From positions 310,001-374,000 of the forward strand of contig NZ_JACIDK010000002.1 in NCBI RefSeq assembly GCF_014196295.1: 64,000 nt of DNA, given 5' to 3'. Positions 7,901-17,937 of the stretch are shown here, in pieces. The notes under the pieces are model-generated. The model was not told the origin of the DNA. It searched no databases and saw only the letters and a list, made by a program, of their open reading frames with translations. Both the position numbers and the translations under genes were made by a program. The stretch is from Phenylobacterium haematophilum. Its GTDB lineage: Bacteria > Pseudomonadota > Alphaproteobacteria > Caulobacterales > Caulobacteraceae. Position 1 is the first letter of the stretch, and each line of letters opens with the position of its first letter.

Positions 7901-10884
7901 TCGCCGTCCTCCTCGCCGCTGGTCGACCACTCGAAGACGCGGGCCAGATGATCGTAGTCGCTCATGTGGAGCTTCACGAACTGCGGGGCTACGCGCGAGG
8001 CGTAGGGGCGGCCGCGGTCGAACTGGTCGATCAGCTTGGCCAGGCCCTCCAGGGCGCGGGCCGCGGCGTCTGCGCTTTCCTCGCCGGCGGCGGCGCGGAC
8101 CTCCTCGCGGCCGGCGGGCTTGCGGCCAGTGACCTCCAGATAGGTCAGCTCGCCGGGCTCGGCGCGGCCGATGTCGGGGAAGCCGCCGCCGGCCAGGATG
8201 GCGGCGGTGAGGGTGAGCTGCGGCGAGAAGCCGGTCTCGACGACCTTCTTCGACGGCGCCTTGCCGGTCTTGTAGTCGAGGATGTGACCGTAGCCGTGAG
8301 CGTCGAGCTCTATGCGGTCAGCCTTGGCGGTGACGGTGAACGGACCGGCCAGGGCCTGGATCGTGCGCTCGCCGGCCTTTTCGACGTGGATGGCGCGGCC
8401 GTCGGCGCGCCGGCGGGCTTCGAGGTCGGCGACCCAGAGCGCGGCTTCGCGCGCCAGGGCGGCCTCGCGCGCCAGAGCTTCATGCGGCATGCCGGCGGCC
8501 TCGAGCTCGGCGACGTACATCGCCTCGAAGATCGCGGCGGCGTCGGGCGGAAGCTCGCGCGGATAGTCGGTGGCGAACCGTTCGAAGGCGGCGTGGATGG
8601 CGGTGCCGCGGGCGCGCGCCTCGACCGCCTCGTCAGGGCGGTCGAGGGGGAAGAGCTTGAGGATGTCGCGGGCCCAGACGCCGTAGGGATCGCGAGTCAG
8701 GGCCTCGATGCGGGTGACCGCCATCTTGCGGGGGCGGTCCTCGATCGGCGGCGAGGGGGCCGGGCGTTTCGCCGGCTCGTATTTCTGAGCGGCGTCGAGG
8801 GCGCGGGCCCAGTCGAGGACGTCGGCACGGCCGGGCAGCAGGACGCCGGCGCCGCGGGCCAGGGTTTCCAGCCGCCACAGCCAGCGTGACTTCACGGCGG
8901 GCGCGCCCTCGCGGCGCTCGGAATGCAGCAGGATCACTTCGGGCGCGCAGGCGGCCTGGGCGAAGTCGTGGGCGGCGAGACCGACGCGGCGCTCGGGCGG
9001 CGGCAGGCCCAGGCGCTCACGCATCGGCCGCGAGAGGAACGGGTCGAGCGGCGCGCCCTGCGGCCACACGCCTTCCTCAAGGCCGGCGACCACCAGGCGG
9101 TCAGCGCGGGTCAGGCGCGCCTCGATGGCGCCGAGGATGCGCAGGCGCGGATGGGTCGAGCCGCCGGTTCGTACGCTTTCGCCGGCCATCAGCCGCGAGA
9201 GCAGGTCGGCGAAGCCGCGCGCGGTGACATGCGGCAGGCCCTCGGACTCGTCGATCAGCCCGGCCAGCAGTCGCGCGAGCGCCTCGCCGCCGTGGTCGGC
9301 CCAGAGCTGGCCGGTGTCGCCGAGCGGATCGGCGGCGAGGGCTTCGAGCGTTTCGGTCAGCCGGCGCGCGGCGTCGGCCGGCGACTGGTCGGGCGCATCG
9401 ATCAGCAGGCGGGCGAGCGCGGCTTGCAGCGTGCGGGCGAGGGCCAGCGCAATCTCGGAGTTGCCGAGCCGCGCCTCCAGCGCCGGCCAAGTCGTGGAGC
9501 GCGGGCCGCGCAGCCCCTCGCGCTCCAGCGCCGCGCGGGCCTCGATCAGATATTCGGGATCAAGGCCGAGGCGGACTAGCGGATGCTTGAGGATCGCCAA
9601 CAGCGTGATCGGATCGAGCGGGTCGAGGGCGGCCTTGGCGACCAGGCCGGCCAGCACGCCGCCGGGACAGCCCGACAGCGAGAGGCCGGCCGAGGAGTCG
9701 GCGGCCACGCCCCAGCGGGCCAGCTTGGCGGCGACGCGGCGGGCCAGGGCCTGGTCCGGGGCGACGAGGGCGGCGGTGCGGCCCGGTGTCTCGAGCGCCT
9801 CGCGCAGCAGCAGGGCGGCCGCGGTGGCGGCCTCCTCCTCGGCGCGGGCGGTGACGACGGAGAGGCCTGACAGACCTTCGACGATAGCGTCGACGCCTTC
9901 CTTGTCGCCCTCGCGGCGCAAGCTCTCGATCACCGACAGCCAGTCGGCGGTGCGCTCGGCCGGGCGCAGGGCCTCGTTGATGACCCGGCGGCGCCAGCGG
10001 CCGCGGGCGTCGAGGGTGAAGGAGGCCGGCCACTCCATGACGTCGCGGCGCCCGACCCCGGCCCGGTGCAGCAGACGGCGCATGGCGCCCTGCGGATGCT
10101 GTTCGCCGACCTCGACCCAAGCGCTTTCGGCCAGGCTGTCGTCGAGGCCGGGCAGGACCACCGCGCCCTGCGGCGCGGCGGCGACCACGGCCAGCAGGTC
10201 GGCGGTGGCCGGAGCGGTGCCGGTGGAGCCGGCGGCGATCAGCACGCCCTGCGGCGGGCGTTCGGTCCAGGCCTGCGCCAGCTTGCGCAGCAGCGCCACG
10301 CGGCGCTGGGAGACGTCGACCAGGCCGAGTTCGGCCAGGCGCGCGGGCCAGGCGACCTGGGCCATCTCCAGGAACTCCCGGCTGATGCGCCAGTGTTCGG
10401 CGAGGTCGGCGCCCACGAGTTCGGCAAGGCCGTCGCCGCGCACCTCCTCGATCTGCAGGCTGTCGAGGAAGCCGCCAAGCGCGTCGGCCAGTTCCAGGGC
10501 GGCGGAGGCGTCGAGTTCGCGGCCCAGCTGCTTCTCGTGCGCCTTGACCAGCCGGGTCAGCTCGAAGCGGCGGCGCAGCGAGCCGATGGCCGCCGGCAGC
10601 TCGACGGCGAGGTCGCCGGGCTCGAACGGCGGTTCGCCCTCGTCGAGGTCGCCGAGCGGGCGGATCTGCGGCGGCAGCACCGCCTTTCCGCCGGCCGCGG
10701 CGATGAAGGCGTCGGCCAGGGCCCGCGCGCCGCGCCGGGTCGGGGTGAGAATGATCGCCTGGGAGAGCGCGTCAGGGCCGAGCGGCGTCAGGGCGTCGTA
10801 GAGCCCGGCGGCCAGATCCTGCACGAAGGGCCGGTGGGCGGGGATGTTGAACCAGCGGGGACCTGGGCGGGTGAAGAGGGTCAT
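7897..10884 (-). CDS. addB: Double-strand break repair protein AddB
   Basis: 995-residue partner of AddA, directly upstream and overlapping it by 4 nt. The N-terminal helicase-like part carries a degenerate loop (IILTPTRRGARALADAF), and the C-terminal PD-(D/E)XK nuclease has HILDYKTGKAPSKK. Only two cysteines are visible in the protein (SLSGCPGG and QAACAPE), neither in the nuclease domain, so the 4Fe-4S cluster known from Bacillus AddB is missing. It begins at ATG 10884, just after a palindromic intergenic repeat. Confidence 0.93.
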   Translation of the reverse strand: MTLFTRPGPRWFNIPAHRPFVQDLAAGLYDALTPLGPDALSQAIILTPTRRGARALADAFIAAAGGKAVLPPQIRPLGDLDEGEPPFEPGDLAVELPAAIGSLRRRFELTRLVKAHEKQLGRELDASAALELADALGGFLDSLQIEEVRGDGLAELVGADLAEHWRISREFLEMAQVAWPARLAELGLVDVSQRRVALLRKLAQAWTERPPQGVLIAAGSTGTAPATADLLAVVAAAPQGAVVLPGLDDSLAESAWVEVGEQHPQGAMRRLLHRAGVGRRDVMEWPASFTLDARGRWRRRVINEALRPAERTADWLSVIESLRREGDKEGVDAIVEGLSGLSVVTARAEEEAATAAALLLREALETPGRTAALVAPDQALARRVAAKLARWGVAADSSAGLSLSGCPGGVLAGLVAKAALDPLDPITLLAILKHPLVRLGLDPEYLIEARAALEREGLRGPRSTTWPALEARLGNSEIALALARTLQAALARLLIDAPDQSPADAARRLTETLEALAADPLGDTGQLWADHGGEALARLLAGLIDESEGLPHVTARGFADLLSRLMAGESVRTGGSTHPRLRILGAIEARLTRADRLVVAGLEEGVWPQGAPLDPFLSRPMRERLGLPPPERRVGLAAHDFAQAACAPEVILLHSERREGAPAVKSRWLWRLETLARGAGVLLPGRADVLDWARALDAAQKYEPAKRPAPSPPIEDRPRKMAVTRIEALTRDPYGVWARDILKLFPLDRPDEAVEARARGTAIHAAFERFATDYPRELPPDAAAIFEAMYVAELEAAGMPHEALAREAALAREAALWVADLEARRRADGRAIHVEKAGERTIQALAGPFTVTAKADRIELDAHGYGHILDYKTGKAPSKKVVETGFSPQLTLTAAILAGGGFPDIGRAEPGELTYLEVTGRKPAGREEVRAAAGEESADAAARALEGLAKLIDQFDRGRPYASRVAPQFVKLHMSDYDHLARVFEWSTSGEEDGE

Positions 10885-10903
10885 GGGGAGTTCGAACCCC
10901 AGA

Positions 10904-11045
10904 TGTCATCCCGGCTGGAGCGAAGCGGAAGGCCGGGACCCATTCGCACCGAAGAGGCCAAGTGGGGCTTAGACCGCGCAGCGTCCTGCACGATCAGGTG
11001 TTCATGGGTCCCGGTCTTCGGCTTACAGCCGAAACCGGGATGACA
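10904..11045. repeat. Dispersed palindromic intergenic element, copy 1
   Basis: An inverted-repeat element bounded by TGTCATCCCGG and CCGGGATGACA, with an inner GGGACCCATTCG and a sub-hairpin TCTTCGGCTTACAGCCGAAA near its right end. A second copy with the same ends and several shared internal blocks lies at 32922-33056. It fills the gap between the murU-like gene and addB without touching either frame. It is probably a REP/MITE-like non-coding element. Confidence 0.75.
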
Positions 11046-11065
11046 GTCGCTGTTGACGACGACCG

Positions 11066-11776
11066 TCACCTTAGCTTGGCCTCGGTCGCCTCCCGGGCGG
11101 CGGGGTCTCCGACGTGCATCCAGAAGCCGTCCATCACCGCGCCATGGAGGCGGCCCTGTTCGGAGAGGCGCCACCAGACCGGCACGATCGAGAAGGCGCC
11201 GTCGGGCTCGCCGTCGAGGATCTGCGGCTTGAGGATCTGGAAGCCGACATTGGCGTAGGGCGTCGGCGGCTCGGGCTTGGCCGAGTGGGTCAGGCGGCCG
11301 GCCTCGTCCATGAAGAAGCCCTGCGGCCCCTCGAAACCGATGCCGTGGCCGCGGCGCACCAGCAGCAGGCAGAGGTCCATGGCCTCCGGATTCCAGGTCG
11401 CCTTGAGCGTTTCCAGGGCCGGCGTCTCGCCCTCGATCCATAGCGAGTCGATATTGGCGATCAGGATCGGATCGTCGCCCAGCAGGTGGCGGGCGTGCTT
11501 GATGCCGCCGCCGGAGTCGAGCAGGGCGGCGCGCTCGTCCGAGATCAGAATCTCGATGTCGCGGCGGCCGGCGAGGTGGGCTTCCATCTGGTCGGCGAAG
11601 TGGTGGACGTTGACCACCGCGCGTTCGATCCCGGCGGCGACCAGCCGGTCGAGGACGTGGTCGATCAGCGCCTTACCGGCGACGGTCACCAGCGCCTTGG
11701 GCCGATCGTCGGTCAGCGGCCGCATCCGGGTGCCGAGCCCCGCGGCCAGGACCATGGCGGTCTTGATCGGGGTCAT
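11066..11776 (-). CDS. murU: N-acetylmuramate-1-phosphate uridylyltransferase, MurU-like
   Basis: 236-residue nucleotidyltransferase of the NTP_transferase family. The N-terminal signature AMVLAAGLGTRMRPLTDD is followed by PKALVTVAGKALIDHVLDRL. In the MurU pathway this enzyme converts MurNAc-1-phosphate to UDP-MurNAc, recycling cell wall and bypassing the fosfomycin-sensitive MurA step. The gene directly upstream is an AmgK-type sugar kinase whose TGA overlaps this ATG as ATGA, which is what separates MurU from other sugar nucleotidyltransferases here. A glucose-1-phosphate-type activity cannot be excluded from sequence alone. Confidence 0.85.
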   Translation of the reverse strand: MTPIKTAMVLAAGLGTRMRPLTDDRPKALVTVAGKALIDHVLDRLVAAGIERAVVNVHHFADQMEAHLAGRRDIEILISDERAALLDSGGGIKHARHLLGDDPILIANIDSLWIEGETPALETLKATWNPEAMDLCLLLVRRGHGIGFEGPQGFFMDEAGRLTHSAKPEPPTPYANVGFQILKPQILDGEPDGAFSIVPVWWRLSEQGRLHGAVMDGFWMHVGDPAAREATEAKLR

Positions 11777-12870
11777 CGGCGGGCCTCGGCCGGTACGTGG
11801 CGGTCGAACCAGGCCTTGAGGCCGGCCATCGACGGGTCGGTGAGGTTGCGTTCGAGGTAGCGCCAGGTGCGGGGCATGAAGGCCTCGTACTGCTGGCGTC
11901 CGAGCAGGGCCTGGCGGGCGAAGACGCGGCCGAGGATGCGCGCGGCGTTGGAGGCGGCGAGCGCGCGGTAGTCGTGGATGAAGGTCTCGCGGTCCAGCCC
12001 CGGACGGGCGGTCAGGAAGCGGTCCAGCATGGCGGCTTCCAGTTCCGGCGAGACGTCGCGGCGCGCGTCCTGCAGCAGGTGGGTGAGGTCCCAGGCCGGA
12101 TGGGCGCGCAGGGCGTCCTGGAAGTCGAGCAGCCCGACGCGGGCCGCGCCGGCGCGCTGCGGCAGCCAGAGCAGGTTCTGGGCGTGGTAGTCGCGGTGGG
12201 TGAAGACGCTGGCGCCGGCCGCGCCGCGGTCGAACACCGGGGCCCAGAGGGCGCCCCACTCGGCGACCGCCTCGGTCGAGAAGGCCGGGGTCTTCGCGAA
12301 CTGCGGCCACCATTCGAGGAAGGTGTCGGTCCCGACCTCCAGCGCCAGGGCGTCGTAGGTCAGCAACGGCCAGGACGCGCCCTCGGCGACGAGCAGGTCG
12401 GGCGGGGCGGTTTCCTGAAGCCGGATCTGGACGTCGACGGCGGCCTCGTAGAGCGGGGTCTCGGCCTCGCCGTCCGCGATCAGGGTGGCGAACAGGCCGT
12501 CGCCGAGGTCTTCAAGCACCGCCAGCCCGGCCTCGACATCGTGGGCGAGGATCTGCGGAGCCGACAGGCCGTGGTCGCGCAGCCAGGCGGCGGTGGTGAC
12601 GAAGGCGGCGACCGAGCCCGCGGCCAGGCGGGCGGCGGCGTTGTAGCCCATGGCCAAGCGTTCGGCCTCGGTCGCCCCGGGCGGGCAGACCGCGCTCTCG
12701 GCGGCCGGCGGCTGGTCCATGAAGATCACGGTCGAGCCGTCGGTCCGGTGCAGGCGCTCATAGGCGCGCGTCGAGGCGTCGCCGGCCAGCAGTTCGCGGC
12801 GGGCGTCCGCCAGACCGGCGGCCTTCAGGAACTCGGCCTTGCGGCCGTCACGATCGGAATTCAAGCCCAC
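11773..12870 (-). CDS. amgK: N-acetylmuramate/N-acetylglucosamine kinase AmgK-like
   Basis: 365-residue aminoglycoside phosphotransferase-fold kinase. The catalytic loop is FTHRDYHAQNLLWL and the metal-binding motif GLLDFQDALRAHPAWD, both typical of the APH family. AmgK phosphorylates the anomeric hydroxyl of MurNAc or GlcNAc to feed MurU. Context supports this over drug resistance: the stop overlaps the MurU-like ATG by 4 nt, and the start lies inside the 3' end of tsaE (23-nt overlap), forming a tsaE-amgK-murU unit. Confidence 0.87.
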   Translation of the reverse strand: MGLNSDRDGRKAEFLKAAGLADARRELLAGDASTRAYERLHRTDGSTVIFMDQPPAAESAVCPPGATEAERLAMGYNAAARLAAGSVAAFVTTAAWLRDHGLSAPQILAHDVEAGLAVLEDLGDGLFATLIADGEAETPLYEAAVDVQIRLQETAPPDLLVAEGASWPLLTYDALALEVGTDTFLEWWPQFAKTPAFSTEAVAEWGALWAPVFDRGAAGASVFTHRDYHAQNLLWLPQRAGAARVGLLDFQDALRAHPAWDLTHLLQDARRDVSPELEAAMLDRFLTARPGLDRETFIHDYRALAASNAARILGRVFARQALLGRQQYEAFMPRTWRYLERNLTDPSMAGLKAWFDRHVPAEARR

Positions 12871-13330
12871 GTCCTTCCCAGGCGCCCGCCGGCGTCAGCC
12901 GCGCGCGCCGCGCCTCCCCGCCGTCCGGCGACTCATCGATGACGATCTCTACATCAAGTCGGTCGGGCGGAAGATGGCCCTCCAGGCGCTCGGGCCATTC
13001 GATCACCGCCGCGCCGTCCTCGAGCGCTTCGTCCAGGCCGATCTCATAGGCCTCGTCGGCCGAGGTGAGGCGGTAGAGATCGAAGTGCGCGACCTTGAGC
13101 CGCGCGCCTTCGTAGAACTGCACGATGGTGAAGGTCGGGCTGGGCACGTCTTCGGTCGGCGTAGTCAGGGCGCGGACCAGGGCGCGGGCCAGGGTCGACT
13201 TGCCCGCCCCCAGCGGTCCGGTCAGGCAGATGGCTTCGCCGGGCTTGAGCTCCGCGGCGATGGCGGCGCCCAGCCGCCCGGTGGCGGCCTCGTTGTCGAG
13301 ACGGAAGTCGCCTTCGGCCGGAGTGATCAT
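12848..13330 (-). CDS. tsaE: tRNA threonylcarbamoyladenosine biosynthesis ATPase TsaE
   Basis: 160-residue P-loop ATPase needed, with TsaB and TsaD, to make the t6A modification at position 37 of ANN-decoding tRNAs. Walker A is LTGPLGAGKST at residues 37-46, followed by the family motifs SPTFTIVQFYEG and FDLYRL and the downstream VIEWPERL. The ATG at 13330 overlaps the upstream acyltransferase stop (ATGA), which fixes the start. The 3' end overlaps amgK by 23 nt. Confidence 0.94.
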   Translation of the reverse strand: MITPAEGDFRLDNEAATGRLGAAIAAELKPGEAICLTGPLGAGKSTLARALVRALTTPTEDVPSPTFTIVQFYEGARLKVAHFDLYRLTSADEAYEIGLDEALEDGAAVIEWPERLEGHLPPDRLDVEIVIDESPDGGEARRARLTPAGAWEGRGLEFRS

Positions 13331-14202
13331 GCGAACGGCCTTTCGGGGTGCTGCGGCAGGGTGCGGACATAGGCCTTCAGCGCCTCGGTCGCGGCCACGG
13401 CGTCGGGATCGAGCGCGTCGGGCGCCACCGGCGGTCCGAGGATCAAGGAGAACTCCTGCCCGCGCTTGTTCAGCAGCTCGTGGAAGAGAGTGATGTCGCG
13501 CAGCTCGTTCGAGAACCGGTTGAAGAAGTGGAACAGGGTCGAGGACGGGCCGTCGAGGTGCATGGGAATCACCGGCGCCTGGTACTTGCGGGCGAGCGAA
13601 ATGGCGCTGGGCATCCATTCGGGATCGCTGAGCACGCCGTCGCGACCCCGCCGCGCCAGGCGGCCAGCCGGGAAGATCATCAGGGCGCGCTCGGCCTCCA
13701 TCGCCTCGCGGGTCAGCTGCAGGGTGAGGCGGGTGCGCTCGCGGGTGCGCTTTTCCTCGACCCACTCGACCGGGATCAGCACCTCGTCGAAGTGCGGGGC
13801 GACGCGGTGGGCGTCGGAGTTGGCGTAGAAGCAGATGTCGGGGCGCACGGCCTTGAGCGCGTCGTACACCGCGACGCCGTCGGCGATACCGGTCGGGTGG
13901 TTGCAGATGAAGATCGCGCGGCCCTTGGGCGGGACATGCTCCAGGCCGCGGGCCGAGACCTTCACGCTGAGCAGGTCGGAGACATGGTCGAGCGCGGCTC
14001 GGCCGGGCATCGGGGCGATGGCGTCGGCCATGGCCCGAGCCTTGCGGTAGTCGAGGATCCTGTAGAGCGCGGGGCGGAGCAGCGGCCACAGGGGGCCGCC
14101 CGACAGCCGCGGCGCCCGTTCGGCGATCAGGGTGTCGACGATATGGTCGTGGTAGGCGCTGCGCGCGGGCAGGGCGGTCGCGGTGGGCGAAAGGCTCGTC
14201 AT
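13327..14202 (-). CDS. PlsC-like acyltransferase
   Basis: 291-residue protein of the glycerolipid acyltransferase superfamily. The catalytic His lies in IFICNHPTGIADG, a variant of the HX4D motif with one extra residue; IFPAGRLARRG resembles the substrate-binding FPEG block. It probably acylates a phospholipid precursor or related lipid at the membrane; the substrate is unknown. The frame is open to 14271, but the ATG at 14202 (MTSLSPTATALPARS) is preferred because the upstream residues are not family-like. It heads the leftward unit with tsaE, amgK and the murU-like gene. Confidence 0.75.
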   Translation of the reverse strand: MTSLSPTATALPARSAYHDHIVDTLIAERAPRLSGGPLWPLLRPALYRILDYRKARAMADAIAPMPGRAALDHVSDLLSVKVSARGLEHVPPKGRAIFICNHPTGIADGVAVYDALKAVRPDICFYANSDAHRVAPHFDEVLIPVEWVEEKRTRERTRLTLQLTREAMEAERALMIFPAGRLARRGRDGVLSDPEWMPSAISLARKYQAPVIPMHLDGPSSTLFHFFNRFSNELRDITLFHELLNKRGQEFSLILGPPVAPDALDPDAVAATEALKAYVRTLPQHPERPFA

Positions 14203-14319
14203 CGGACGCGCAGAATGCGACGGCCCGCCGCGCCGGAGCAAGCGGAGGGCGAAAAACACCGGCGGGCTCACGTTGGGTGAAGTCTACCCAGGCCCCTACG
14301 GAGGGCATACAACGCCGGT

Positions 14320-15831
<1,512 letters not shown>

Positions 15832-15868
15832 TGGAACTACTCTGCCGCGACTTTGCGGCGGAGGTTCG

Positions 15869-16510
15869 ATGAAGCGGTTCCAGCTCTGGGCGATCCTTGT
15901 CCTGGTCCTCGCCCTGGCGGGGGCCGGCGGCTTTGCGTGGTGGAACTACGACCTGCGCTGGCGGCCGCACACGATCACCAAGCACCAGGACGAGATCGCC
16001 AGGATCCTGGAGACCTCGGGCTGGGTGTCGCCGGGCAAGACCGGGCCGAAGCTCTACATGATCTCGTTCCGCACCTGCCCCGACTGCGTGCGCTTCAAGG
16101 CCGAGGAGTTTCCGGCGCTGCAGGCGGCGGGCGTCGACACCCGGGTGATCGAGATCGCGCGGCGCGACGTCAACGGCGTTTCCAAGTCCACCCCGGCCGA
16201 GCGGGCGACGGTGGCCGAGCTGTGGCTCGGACGCTCCTGGCCGCTGATGGAGCGCTGGGAGGACACCCCGGCGGAGGCCTGGACCGCGGAGGGGATTCCC
16301 CCGGCCGACGGCGACATGGCCCGGACCGCGGTGGTCGAGGCCGGCCGCAAGCTGGTGGACGACCTGCAGCCGCTGCTCAAGGCCAATGGCGTGAAGTTCG
16401 CCTATCCGACCCTGGTCTGGTGGACCAAGGACGGCAAGATGCGGGCCTGCGCCTGCGAACGGCGCGAGACCTACCGCTTCGTGCGCAAGGAACTGGGCCT
16501 GGCCAGCTAG
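15869..16510 (+). CDS. Membrane-anchored thioredoxin-like protein with CPDC motif
   Basis: 213 residues. An N-terminal hydrophobic helix (about residues 6-24, then WWNYDLRW) predicts an inner-membrane anchor or signal sequence with the rest in the periplasm. The region MISFRTCPDCVRFKAEEF is a thioredoxin-like CxxC helix start, and FAYPTLVWWTKDG looks like the cis-proline strand. A further CAC lies near the C-terminus. It is probably a periplasmic thiol-disulfide protein, but substrate and direction of electron flow are unknown. Its TAG stop overlaps the stop of the next, convergent gene. Confidence 0.6.
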   Translation: MKRFQLWAILVLVLALAGAGGFAWWNYDLRWRPHTITKHQDEIARILETSGWVSPGKTGPKLYMISFRTCPDCVRFKAEEFPALQAAGVDTRVIEIARRDVNGVSKSTPAERATVAELWLGRSWPLMERWEDTPAEAWTAEGIPPADGDMARTAVVEAGRKLVDDLQPLLKANGVKFAYPTLVWWTKDGKMRACACERRETYRFVRKELGLAS

Positions 16511-16722
16511 CTGGCGTAGGGGCGGCCGCTGACGATCTGCTTGCTGCGCACGCGGGTCTTCATGCCGTGCTCGCGGTCGGCGGGATGGCCGCTGGCGCGA
16601 CGTCCGAAGCTCTGGCGGCTGGCCTCGTCCTCGAGCTCGTCGACCGCGCCGAGTTCGAGTTGCGGACCGGTCTCGTCGTCGATGGCGGGCTCGGGCGTGG
16701 CGTCGCGGGTCTTTCCGGCCAT
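16507..16722 (-). CDS. Small hypothetical protein
   Basis: 71 residues, acidic in the middle (DELEDEASRQ) and basic toward the end (MKTRVRSKQ). I see no domain, signal peptide or membrane segment. It converges on the thioredoxin-like gene with overlapping stops (CTAG) and is divergent from zapE. Its minus-strand ATG at 16722 has a GGAG-type element upstream (gaggagcctgcc on that strand), which supports real translation. Function unknown. Confidence 0.55.
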   Translation of the reverse strand: MAGKTRDATPEPAIDDETGPQLELGAVDELEDEASRQSFGRRASGHPADREHGMKTRVRSKQIVSGRPYAS

Positions 16723-16818
16723 GGCAGGCTCCTCATCGTGGGTGCGACTAGATCAACCGCTCAGGGGCCGGGCCGTTCCGTGCTTGAGGCGCGGGCTGCG
16801 ACGGGCTAGGCGAAGGCC

Positions 16819-17937
16819 ATGCCCTCGCACCTGCAAGCCGCCTACGACGCCCGCCTGGCGCAGGGCGAGATCCGTCCCGACGCGGCCCAGGCCGCCGCGC
16901 TGGCGGCATTGGTGCGGCTGGAAGGCGATCTGGCGCGGGCCGAGCCCAGCGGCTTCGCCTCGTTCTTCAAGAAGCCCGAGAGCCAAAAGGGCGTCTACCT
17001 GATCGGGCCGGTGGGGCGCGGCAAGTCCATGCTGATGGACCTGTTCTTCGCCCACGCGCCGGTCGAGAAGAAGCGGCGTATCCACTTCCACGTGTTCATG
17101 GGCGAGATCCACCGGCTGATCGACGCCTGGCGCAAGGGCGACCCGGCCGCCCGCAAGGCCAGGTTCGGCCAGCACAAGGGCGACGACCCGATCCCGCCGG
17201 TCGCCGACGTGGTGGCCGGGCAGGCGCGGCTGCTGTGCTTCGATGAGTTCCAGGTCACCGACATCGCCGATGCGATGATCCTGGGCCGGCTGTTCGAGGC
17301 GCTGTTCGCCCGCGGCGTGACTCTGGTGGCGACCTCGAACCGGCTGCCGGACCAGCTCTACAAAGACGGCATCAACCGCCAACTGTTCCTGCCGTTCATC
17401 AAGCTCCTGAAGAGCAAGGTCGAGGTGGTCAGCGTCGCCGGGCCGCACGATTACCGGCTGGACCGCCTGCGCGCGGCCGGCACCTGGTTCAGCCCCAACG
17501 ACCCGGACAACGCCCGCAGCTTCGAGGCGCTGTGGAAGGACATGCTCGGCGGCGAGGAAGAGGTCGGCGAGACCCTGGAGGTGCTGGGCCGCAAGGTGCA
17601 CCTGCCGCACGCGCAGGGCGGGATGGTTCGGGCGACCTTCGCCAGCCTATGCTCGGTCGCGCTGGGCCCGAACGACTACATCGCCATCGCCGAGCGCTTC
17701 CACACGCTGTTCCTGGAGGACGTGCCGAGGCTGACGCCGAACCGGCGCGAGGAGGCGAGGCGGTTCGTGATCCTCATCGATGCGCTCTACGAGGCGCACG
17801 CCAAGCTGATCGTGCTGGCGCAGGCCGAGCCGACCACGCTCTATCCGCAGGGCGACGGGGCGTTCGAGTTCGAGCGCACCGCTTCGCGTCTTCAGGAGAT
17901 GCGCTCGGCGGACTGGCTGGCCGAGGACGCCGGTTAG
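16819..17937 (+). CDS. zapE: Cell division protein ZapE (AFG1-like ATPase)
   Basis: 372-residue P-loop ATPase related to mitochondrial AFG1/LACE1. In E. coli ZapE associates with the Z-ring during constriction. Walker A is LIGPVGRGKSMLMD (residues 61-74), Walker B is LLCFDEFQVTDIADAM, and ATSNRLPDQLYKDG is the family's sensor region. The C-terminal block RFVILIDALYEAHAKLIV is also conserved. It ends in a 4-nt convergent overlap with the LysR gene. Confidence 0.93.
   Translation: MPSHLQAAYDARLAQGEIRPDAAQAAALAALVRLEGDLARAEPSGFASFFKKPESQKGVYLIGPVGRGKSMLMDLFFAHAPVEKKRRIHFHVFMGEIHRLIDAWRKGDPAARKARFGQHKGDDPIPPVADVVAGQARLLCFDEFQVTDIADAMILGRLFEALFARGVTLVATSNRLPDQLYKDGINRQLFLPFIKLLKSKVEVVSVAGPHDYRLDRLRAAGTWFSPNDPDNARSFEALWKDMLGGEEEVGETLEVLGRKVHLPHAQGGMVRATFASLCSVALGPNDYIAIAERFHTLFLEDVPRLTPNRREEARRFVILIDALYEAHAKLIVLAQAEPTTLYPQGDGAFEFERTASRLQEMRSADWLAEDAG

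Noticed and set aside
5873..7951. 692-codon plus-strand open frame opposite addA
   Set aside because: Composition is that of an antisense GC-rich shadow; the minus-strand frame carries all helicase and nuclease motifs.
10885..10905. tRNA T-arm-like sequence (GGGG-TTCGAAC-TCCCC on the minus strand)
   Set aside because: It abuts the addB start codon; no acceptor, D or anticodon stem can be built around it.
11797..12942. 381-codon plus-strand open frame opposite amgK
   Set aside because: No domain signature and no ribosome site; amgK motifs are intact on the other strand.
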